A program made the position numbers and the translations under genes. From contig JAINUF010000027.1 in the NCBI GenBank assembly GCA_029718625.1, positions 976,676 to 1,040,675 of the forward strand: a stretch of 64,000 nucleotides of DNA, in the 5' to 3' direction. The notes under the pieces were generated by a model. It had not been told where the DNA came from. It searched no databases and saw nothing but the letters and a program-made list of their open reading frames with translations. Of the stretch, positions 53,974-64,000 are shown in pieces (positions within the stretch are counted from its first letter, which is position 1; each line of letters begins with the position of its first letter). Origin of the DNA: Synaphobranchus kaupii. Taxonomy: Eukaryota; Chordata; Actinopteri; Anguilliformes; Synaphobranchidae.

Positions 53974-56900
53974 TGTGTTTTTTGAGCGCGAAGCACAGCG
54001 CAACATGCAAATGGGCTGAACTTAGTCTCTTCATTAATTATAGGTGTGTCTTGCAAGGAATATACTATATGGATCATTTATTTTCAGTGGTTTTGTCATT
54101 GCAACCTGGCAACCCTGAGTGCATGTGGGGAATCTGTCAAAAACATGATCTACCATGATATTCCATTCCATGGTCAACACTGCCATCTAGTGGCAGGAAA
54201 TGTTAATTCTTTCGTTTAAATAGTGTTCATTTTCAACGTCTTCTGCTTTGGAATGTGTAATACATATACACCAATTACAATTACATGAGAAAGGAATCAA
54301 TTAGTAAATTTCTATCTGTACATTTTTTGCCTTTGGCAAAATTACTATTATGGTGAATTGTATTATCATGCTGAGTTTGATTTTATAAGGATTTGTATTA
54401 AACAATATATGAATTTTCGAATGAAATCTAGTCTGTAATAACTTCACATGTCAAATCACTGTGAAACAGCTTGGGTTCTATCTTGACAATCTTAGCACTT
54501 GGTCTAAACACATGGCGCAACTGCATTTAGGGTGTGACCAAGTCCACTTTTGCTAGTTAGACAGTGTGTTTTTTGAGCGCGAAGCACAGCGCAACATGCA
54601 AATGGGCTGAACTTAGTCTCTTCATTAATTATAGGTGTGTCTTGCAAGGAATATACTATATGGATCATTTATTTTCAGTGGTTTTGTCATTGCAACCTGG
54701 CAACCCTGAGTGCATGTGGGGAATCTGTCAAAAACATGATCTACCATGATATTCCATTCCATGGTCAACACTGCCATCTAGTGGCAGGAAATGTTAATTC
54801 TTTCGTTTAAATACTGTTCATTTTCAACGTCTTCTGCTTTGAAATGTGTAATACATATACACCAATTACAATTACATGAGAAAGGAATCAATTAGTAAAT
54901 TTCTATCTGTACATTTTTTGCCTTTGGCAAAATTACTATTATGGTGAATTGTATTATCATGCTGAGTTTGATTTTATAAGGATTTGTATTAAACAATATA
55001 TGAATTTTCGAATGAAATCTAGTCTGTAATAACTTCACATGTCAAATCACTGTGAAACAGCTCGGGCTCTATCTTGACAATCTTAGCACTTGGTCTAAAC
55101 ACATGGCGCAACTGCATTTAGGGTGTGACCAAGTCCACTTTTGCTAGTTAGACAGTGTGTTTTTTGAGCGCGAAGCACAGCGCAACATGCAAATGGGCTG
55201 AACTTAGTCTCTTCATTAATTATAGGTGTGTCTTGCAAGGAATATACTATATGGATCATTTATTTTCAGTGGTTTTGTCATTGCAACCTGGCAACCCTGA
55301 GTGCATGTGGGGAATCTGTCAAAAACATGATCTACCATGATATTCCATTCCATGGTCAACACTGCCATCTAGTGGCAGGAAATGTTAATTCTTTCGTTTA
55401 AATACTGTTCATTTTCAACGTCTTCTGCTTTGGAATGTGTAATACATATACACCAATTACAATTACATGAGAAAGGAATCAATTAGTAAATTTCTATCTG
55501 TACATTTTTTGCCTTAGGCAAAATTAATATTATGGTGAATTGTATTATCATGCTGAGTTTGATTTTATAAGGATTTGTATTAAACAATATATGAATTTTC
55601 GAATTAAATCTAGTCTGTAATAACTTCACATGTCAAATCACTGTGAAACAGCTCGGGCTCTATCTTGACAATCTTAGCACTTGGTCTAAACACATGGCGC
55701 AACTGCATTTAGGGTGTGACCAAGTCCACTTTTGCTAGTTAGACAGTGTGTTTTTTGAGCGCGAAGCACAGCGCAACATGCAAATGGGCTGAACTTAGTC
55801 TCTTCATTAATTATAGGTGTGTCTTGCAAGGAATATACTATATGGATCATTTATTTTCAGTGGTTTTGTCATTGCAACCTGGCAACCCTGAGTGCATGTG
55901 GGGAATCTGTCAAAAACATGATCTACCATGATATTCCATTCCATGGTCAACACTGCCATCTAGTGGCAGGAAATGTTAATTCTTTCGTTTAAATAGTGTT
56001 CATTTTCAACGTCTTCTGCTTTGGAATGTGTAATACATATACACCAATTACAATTACATGAGAAAGGAATCAATTAGTAAATTTCTATCTGTACATTTTT
56101 TGCCTTAGGCAAAATTACTATTATGGTGAATTGTATTATCATGCTGAGTTTGATTTTATAAGGATTTGTATTAAACAATATATGAATTTTCGAATGAAAT
56201 CTAGTCTGTAATAACTTCACATGTCAAATCACTGTGAAACAGCTTGGGCTCTATCTTGACAATCTTAGCACTTGGTCTAAACACATGGCGCAACTGCATT
56301 TAGGGTGTGACCAAGTCCACTTTTGCTAGTTAGACAGTGTGTTTTTTGAGCGCGAAGCACAGCGCAACATGCAAATGGGCTGAACTTAGTCTCTTCATTA
56401 ATTATAGGTGTGTCTTGCAAGGAATATACTATATGGATCATTTATTTTCAGTGGTTTTGTCATTGCAACCTGGCAATCCTGAGTGCATGTGGGGAATCTG
56501 TCAAAAACATGATCTACCATGATATTCCATTCCATGGTCAACACTGCCATCTAGTGGCAGGAAATGTTAATTCTTTCGTTTAAATACTGTTCATTTTCAA
56601 CGTCTTCTGCTTTGAAATGTGTAATACATATACACCAATTACAATTACATGAGAAAGGAATCAATTAGTAAATTTCTATCTGTACATTTTTTGCCTTTGG
56701 CAAAATTACTATTATGGTGAATTGTATTATCATGCTGAGTTTGATTTTATAAGGATTTGTATTAAACAATATATGAATTTTCGAATGAAATCTAGTCTGT
56801 AATAACTTCACATGTCAAATCACTGTGAAACAGCTCGGGCTCTATCTTGACAATCTTAGCACTTGGTCTAAACACATGGCGCAACTGCATTTAGGGTGTG

Positions 56901-59900
56901 ACCAAGTCCACTTTTGCTAGTTAGACAGTGTGTTTTTTGAGCGCGAAGCACAGCGCAACATGCAAATGGGCTGAACTTAGTCTCTTCATTAATTATAGGT
57001 GTGTCTTGCAAGGAATATACTATATGGATCATTTATTTTCAGTGGTTTTGTCATTGCAACCTGGCAACCCTGAGTGCATGTGGGGAATCTGTCAAAAACA
57101 TGATCTACCATGATATTCCATTCCATGGTCAACACTGCCATCTAGTGGCAGGAAATGTTAATTCTTTCGTTTAAATACTGTTCATTTTCAACGTCTTCTG
57201 CTTTGGAATGTGTAATACATATACACCAATTACAATTACATGAGAAAGGAATCAATTAGTAAATTTCTATCTGTACATTTTTTGCCTTAGGCAAAATTAC
57301 TATTATGGTGAATTGTATTATCATGCTGAGTTTGATTTTATAAGGATTTGTATTAAACAATATATGAATTTTCGAATTAAATCTAGTCTGTAATAACTTC
57401 ACATGTCAAATCACTGTGAAACAGCTCGGGCTCTATCTTGACAATCTTAGCACTTGGTCTAAACACATGGCGCAACTGCATTTAGGGTGTGACCAAGTCC
57501 ACTTTTGCTAGTTAGACAGTGTGTTTTTTGAGCACGAAGCACAGCGCAACATGCAAATGGGCTGAACTTAGTCTCTTCATTAATTATAGGTGTGTCTTGC
57601 AAGGAATATACTATATGGATCATTTATTTTCAGTGGTTTTGTCATTGCAACCTGGCAACCCTGAGTGCATGTGGGGAATCTGTCAAAAACATGATCTACC
57701 ATGATATTCCATTCCATGGTCAACACTGCCATCTAGTGGCAGGAAATGTTAATTCTTTCGTTTAAATACTGTTCATTTTCAACGTCTTCTGCTTTGGAAT
57801 GTGTAATACATATACACCAATTACAATTACATGAGAAAGGAATCAATTAGTAAATTTCTATCTGTACATTTTTTGCCTTAGGCAAAATTACTATTATGGT
57901 GAATTGTATTATCATGCTGAGTTTGATTTTATAAGGATTTGTATTAAACAATATATGAATTTTCGAATGAAATCTAGTCTGTAATAACTTCACATGTCAA
58001 ATCACTGTGAAACAGCTCGGGCTCTATCTTGACAATCTTAGCACTTGGTCTAAACACATGGCGCAACTGCATTTAGGGTGTGACCAAGTCCACTTTTGCT
58101 AGTTAGACAGTGTGTTTTTTGAGCGCGAAGCACAGCGCAACATGCAAATGGGCTGAACTTAGTCTCTTCATTAATTATAGGTGTGTCTTGCAAGGAATAT
58201 ACTATATGGATCATTTATTTTCAGTGGTTTTGTCATTGCAACCTGGCAACCCTGAGTGCATGTGGGGAATCTGTCAAAAACATGATCTACCATGATATTC
58301 CATTCCATGGTCAACACTGCCATCTAGTGGCAGGAAATGTTAATTCTTTCGTTTAAATACTGTTCATTTTCAACGTCTTCTGCTTTGGAATGTGTAATAC
58401 ATATACACCAATTACAATTACATGAGAAAGGAATCAATTAGTAAATTTCTATCTGTACATTTTTTGCCTTAGGCAAAATTACTATTATGGTGAATTGTAT
58501 TATCATGCTGAGTTTGATTTTATAAGGATTTGTATTAAACAATATATGAATTTTCGAATGAAATCTAGTCTGTAATAACTTCACATGTCAAATCACTGTG
58601 AAACAGCTCGGGCTCTATCTTGACAATCTTAGCACTTGGTCTAAACACATGGCGCAACTGCATTTAGGGTGTGACCAAGTCCACTTTTGCTAGTTAGACA
58701 GTGTGTTTTTTGAGCGCGAAGCACAGCGCAAGATGCAAATGGGCTGAACTTAGTCTCTTCATTAATTATAGGTGTGTCTTGCAAGGAATATACTATATGG
58801 ATCATTTATTTTCAGTGGTTTTGTCATTGCAACCTGGCAACCCTGAGTGCATGTGGGGAATCTGTCAAAAACATGATCTACCATGATATTCCATTCCATG
58901 GTCAACACTGCCATCTAGTGGCAGGAAATGTTAATTCTTTCGTTTAAATACTGTTCATTTTCAACGTCTTCTGCTTTGGAATGTGTAATACATATACACC
59001 AATTACAATTACATGAGAAAGGAATCAATTAGTAAATTTCTGTCTGTACATTTTTTGCCTTAGGCAAAATTACTATTATGGTGAATTGTATTATCATGCT
59101 GAGTTTGATTTTATAAGGATTTGTATTAAACAATATATGAATTTTCGAATTAAATCTAGTCTGTAATAACTTCACATGTCAAATCACTGTGAAACAGCTC
59201 GGGCTCTATCTTGACAATCTTAGCACTTGGTCTAAACACATGGCGCAACTGCATTTAGGGTGTGACCAAGTCCACTTTTGCTAGTTAGACAGTGTGTTTT
59301 TTGAGCACGAAGCACAGCACAACATGCAAATGGGCTGAACTTAGTCTCTTCATTAATTATAGGTGTGTCTTGCAAGGAATATACTATATGGATCATTTAT
59401 TTTCAGTGGTTTTGTCATTGCAACCTGGCAACCCTGAGTGCATGTGGGGAATCTGTCAAAAACATGATCTACCATGATATTCCATTCCATGGTCAACACT
59501 GCCATCTAGTGGCAGGAAATGTTAATTCTTTCGTTTAAATACTGTTCATTTTCAACGTCTTCTGCTTTGGAATGTGTAATACATATACACCAATTACAAT
59601 TACATGAGAAAGGAATCAATTAGTAAATTTCTATCTGTACATTTTTTGCCTTAGGCAAAATTACTATTATGGTGAATTGTATTATCATGCTGAGTTTGAT
59701 TTTATAAGGATTTGTATTAAACAATATATGAATTTTCCAATTAAATCTAGTCTGTAATAACTTCACATGTCAAATCACTGTGAAACAGCTCGGGCTCTAT
59801 CTTGACAATCTTAGCACTTGGTCTAAACACATGGCGCAACTGCATTTAGGGTGTGACCAAGTCCACTTTTGCTAGTTAGACAGTGTGTTTTTTGAGCGCG

Positions 59901-60089
59901 AAGCACAGCGCAACATGCAAATGGGCTGAACTTAGTCTCTTCATTAATTATAGGTGTGTCTTGCAAGGAATATACTATATGGATCATTTATTTTCAGTGG
60001 TTTTGTCATTGCAACCTGGCAACCCTGAGTGCATGTGGGGAATCTGTCAAAAACATGATCTACCATGATATTCCATTCCATGGTCAACA

Positions 60090-60103
60090 CTGCCATCTAG
60101 TAG
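60090..60103 (-). promoter_or_regulatory. Variant CTCF-like site (G to A in core)
   Basis: The core reads CTAGTAG instead of CTAGTGG (substitution at 60102), altering one of the invariant GG positions of the consensus and breaking the palindromic arm. This is one of only two altered copies noticed in the array. Confidence 0.55.
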
Positions 60104-63100
60104 CAGGAAATGTTAATTCTTTCGTTTAAATACTGTTCATTTTCAACGTCTTCTGCTTTGGAATGTGTAATACATATACACCAATTACAATTACATGAGA
60201 AAGGAATCAATTAGTAAATTTCTATCTGTACATTTTTTGCCTTAGGCAAAATTACTATTATGGTGAATTGTATTATCATGCTGAGTTTGATTTTATAAGG
60301 ATTTGTATTAAACAATATATGAATTTTCGAATGAAATCTAGTCTGTAATAACTTCACATGTCAAATCACTGTGAAACAGCTCGGGCTCTATCTTGACAAT
60401 CTTAGCACTTGGTCTAAACACATGGCGCAACTGCATTTAGGGTGTGACCAAGTCCACTTTTGCTAGTTAGACAGTGTGTTTTTTGAGCGCGAAGCACAGC
60501 GCAACATGCAAATGGGCTGAACTTAGTCTCTTCATTAATTATAGGTGTGTCTTGCAAGGAATATACTATATGGATCATTTATTTTCAGTGGTTTTGTCAT
60601 TGCAACCTGGCAACCCTGAGTGCATGTGGGGAATCTGTCAAAAACATGATCTACCATGATATTCCATTCCATGGTCAACACTGCCATCTAGTGGCAGGAA
60701 ATGTTAATTCTTTCGTTTAAATACTGTTCATTTTCAACGTCTTCTGCTTTGAAATGTGTAATACATATACACCAATTACAATTACATGAGAAAGGAATCA
60801 ATTAGTAAATTTCTATCTGTACATTTTTTGCCTTTGGCAAAATTACTATTATGGTGAATTGTATTATCATGCTGAGTTTGATTTTATAAGGATTTGTATT
60901 AAACAATATATGAATTTTCGAATGAAATCTAGTCTGTAATAACTTCACATGTCAAATCACTGTGAAACAGCTCGGGCTCTATCTTGACAATCTTAGCACT
61001 TGGTCTAAACACATGGCGCAACTGCATTTAGGGTGTGACCAAGTCCACTTTTGCTAGTTAGACAGTGTGTTTTTTGAGCGCGAAGCACAGCGCAACATGC
61101 AAATGGGCTGAACTTAGTCTCTTCATTAATTATAGGTGTGTCTTGCAAGGAATATACTATATGGATCATTTATTTTCAGTGGTTTTGTCATTGCAACCTG
61201 GCAACCCTGAGTGCATGTGGGGAATCTGTCAAAAACATGATCTACCATGATATTCCATTCCATGGTCAACACTGCCATCTAGTGGCAGGAAATGTTAATT
61301 CTTTCGTTTAAATAGTGTTCATTTTCAACGTCTTCTGCTTTGGAATGTGTAATACATATACACCAATTACAATTACATGAGAAAGGAATCAATTAGTAAA
61401 TTTCTATCTGTACATTTTTTGCCTTAGGCAAAATTACTATTATGGTGAATTGTATTATCATGCTGAGTTTGATTTTATAAGGATTTGTATTAAACAATAT
61501 ATGAATTTTCGAATGAAATCTAGTCTGTAATAACTTCACATGTCAAATCACTGTGAAACAGCTCGGGCTCTATCTTGCCAATCTTAGCACTTGGTCTAAA
61601 CACATGGCGCAACTGCATTTAGGGTGTGACCAAGTCCACTTTTGCTAGTTAGACAGTGTGTTTTTTGAGCGCGAAGCACAGCGCAACATGCAAATGGGCT
61701 GAACTTAGTCTCTTCATTAATTATAGGTGTGTCTTGCAAGGAATATACTATATGGATCATTTATTTTCAGTGGTTTTGTCATTGCAACCTGGCAACCCTG
61801 AGTGCATGTGGGGAATCTGTCAAAAACATGATCTACCATGATATTCCATTCCATGGTCAACACTGCCATCTAGTGGCAGGAAATGTTAATTCTTTCGTTT
61901 AAATACTGTTCATTTTCAACGTCTTCTGCTTTGAAATGTGTAATACATATACACCAATTACAATTACATGAGAAAGGAATCAATTAATAAATTTCTATCT
62001 GTACATTTTTTGCCTTTGGCAAAATTATTATTATGGTGAATTGTATTATCATGCTGAGTTTGATTTTATAAGGATTTGTATTAAACAATATATGAATTTT
62101 CGAATGAAATCTAGTCTGTAATAACTTCACATGTCAAATCACTGTGAAACAGCTCGGGCTCTATCTTGACAATCTTAGCACTTGGTCTAAACACATGGCG
62201 CAACTGCATTTAGGGTGTGACCAAGTCCACTTTTGCTAGTTAGACAGTGTGTTTTTTGAGCGCGAAGCACAGCGCAACATGCAAATGGGCTGAACTTAGT
62301 CTCTTCATTAATTATAGGTGTGTCTTGCAAGGAATATACTATATGGATCATTTATTTTCAGTGGTTTTGTCATTGCAACCTGGCAACCCTGAGTGCATGT
62401 GGGGAATCTGTCAAAAACATGATCTACCATGATATTCCATTCCATGGTCAACACTGCCATCTAGTGGCAGGAAATGTTAATTCTTTCGTTTAAATAGTGT
62501 TCATTTTCAACGTCTTCTGCTTTGGAATGTGTAATACATATACACCAATTACAATTACATGAGAAAGGAATCAATTAGTAAATTTCTATCTGTACATTTT
62601 TTGCCTTAGGCAAAATTACTATTATGGTGAATTGTATTATCATGCTGAGTTTGATTTTATAAGGATTTGTATTAAACAATATATGAATTTTCGAATGAAA
62701 TCTAGTCTGTAATAACTTCACATGTCAAATCACTGTGAAACAGCTCGGGCTCTATCTTGCCAATCTTAGCACTTGGTCTAAACACATGGCGCAACTGCAT
62801 TTAGGGTGTGACCAAGTCCACTTTTGCTAGTTAGACAGTGTGTTTTTTGAGCGCGAAGCACAGCGCAACATGCAAATGGGCTGAACTTAGTCTCTTCATT
62901 AATTATAGGTGTGTCTTGCAAGGAATATACTATATGGATCATTTATTTTCAGTGGTTTTGTCATTGCAACCTGGCAACCCTGAGTGCATGTGGGGAATCT
63001 GTCAAAAACATGATCTACCATGATATTCCATTCCATGGTCAACACTGCCATCTAGTGGCAGGAAATATTAATTCTTTCGTTTAAATACTGTTCATTTTCA

Positions 63101-64000
63101 ACGTCTTCTGCTTTGGAATGTGTAATACATATACACCAATTACAATTACATGAGAAAGGAATCAATTAGTAAATTTCTATCTGTACATTTTTTGCCTTAG
63201 GCAAAATTACTATTATGGTGAATTGTATTATCATGCTGAGTTTGATTTTATAAGGATTTGTATTAAACAATATATGAATTTTCGAATGAAATCTAGTCTG
63301 TAATAACTTCACATGTCAAATCACTGTGAAACAGCTTGGGCTCTATCTTGACAATCTTAGCACTTGGTCTAAACACATGGCGCAACTGCATTTAGGGTGT
63401 GACCAAGTCCACTTTTGCTAGTTAGACAGTGTGTTTTTTGAGCGCGAAGCACAGCGCAACATGCAAATGGGCTGAACTTAGTCTCTTCATTAATTATAGG
63501 TGTGTCTTGCAAGGAATATACTATATGGATCATTTATTTTCAGTGGTTTTGTCATTGCAACCTGGCAACCCTGAGTGCATGTGGGGAATCTGTCAAAAAC
63601 ATGATCTACCATGATATTCCATTCCATGGTCAACACTGCCATCTAGTGGCAGGAAATGTTAATTCTTTCGTTTAAATACTGTTCATTTTCAACGTCTTCT
63701 GCTTTGAAATGTGTAATACATATACACCAATTACAATTACATGAGAAAGGAATCAATTAATAAATTTCTATCTGTACATTTTTTGCCTTTGGCAAAATTA
63801 TTATTATGGTGAATTGTATTATCATGCTGAGTTTGATTTTATAAGGATTTGTATTAAACAATATATGAATTTTCGAATGAAATCTAGTCTGTAATAACTT
63901 CACATGTCAAATCACTGTGAAACAGCTCGGGCTCTATCTTGACAATCTTAGCACTTGGTCTAAACACATGGCGCAACTGCATTTAGGGTGTGACCAAGTC

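Larger units (their letters stand above)
50536..57849. repeat. 8-monomer higher-order unit, copy 2 (with retroposon)
   Basis: Repeats the marker series of 45.8-50.5 kb: gtttcattt at 51171, aattaatatt at 55527, aatcctgag near 56475 and gagcacg near 57535. The offset is 4728 bp before the insertion and 7345 bp after it, that is 4728 + 2617. The only substitution I noticed between the copies is at 54476 (cttgggctc to cttgggttc). Confidence 0.88.
53965..64000. repeat. 591-bp satellite array, right segment (about 17 monomers)
   Basis: This continues the same array after the retroposon, in the same orientation and phase. Removing 2617 bp (element plus one copy of the target duplication) restores exact 591-bp spacing across the junction. 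The last monomer starts at 63429 and is cut by the window end. Private substitutions occur at 54476 (c to t), near 58732 (aacatgc to aagatgc), 59042 (a to g), near 59320 (CpG lost) and 60102. A g-to-c pair (cttgacaat to cttgccaat) at 61578 and 62760 lies exactly two monomers apart, which indicates a local 2-monomer duplication. Confidence 0.99.

Noticed and set aside
1..64000. CRISPR array
   Set aside because: Repeats are 591 bp and contiguous with no unique spacers, and the sequence context is eukaryotic.
1..64000. rDNA, 5S, snRNA or histone tandem gene cluster
   Set aside because: No conserved rRNA, 5S, snRNA or histone sequence is recognisable in the monomer. The octamer and TATA-like box are not placed as in an snRNA promoter with a recognisable RNA downstream.
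1..64000. Novel multi-gene defence or metabolic system
   Set aside because: The only protein-coding content is one truncated retroposon; the rest is satellite DNA.

Overview
The window is almost entirely one satellite DNA array. A 591-bp, AT-rich monomer is repeated head to tail about 104 times across 1-51356 and 53965-64000, and it runs off both ends of the window. Monomers differ by only a few bases each, there is no spacer DNA, and no host protein-coding gene, rRNA or tRNA was recognised. The phase is kept exactly apart from seven monomers with single-base indels. The only other component is one 2608-bp insertion at 51357-53964: a 5'-truncated non-LTR retrotransposon carrying an intact reverse transcriptase frame and flanked by a 9-10 bp target-site duplication.

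The sequence suggests an animal nuclear genome. The reasons are the long homogeneous satellite with higher-order structure, a retroposon of the Jockey/I/Ingi-Vingi type (endonuclease plus reverse transcriptase, C-terminal CCHC-like finger, (GAA)n tail), and CpG-to-TpG/CpA changes that point to germline cytosine methylation. The species cannot be named from this window. The array could be a pericentromeric or centromeric satellite or an interstitial macrosatellite.

Layout: 1-16.2 kb holds irregularly mixed monomer subtypes. 13.3-16.8 kb recurs at 22.2-25.7 kb (15-monomer offset), and 16.3-22.4 kb recurs at 23.4-29.5 kb (12-monomer offset). 27.7-36.6 kb is organised as three 5-monomer units. 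35.6-42.1 and 42.1-48.6 kb are two tandem copies of an 11-monomer (6501 bp) higher-order unit. 45.8-50.5 and 50.5-57.8 kb are two copies of an 8-monomer unit, and only the second carries the retroposon. 57.8-64 kb is again mixed.

The observation most worth following is that every monomer carries a sequence fitting all 14 positions of the vertebrate CTCF core consensus (minus strand), apart from two monomers with one substitution, and an exact POU octamer ATGCAAAT. If bound, this would be an array of about 100 co-oriented CTCF sites at 591-bp spacing, comparable in concept to the human DXZ4 macrosatellite. I found no novel protein-coding system. The short open frames in each monomer are by-products of the repeat.
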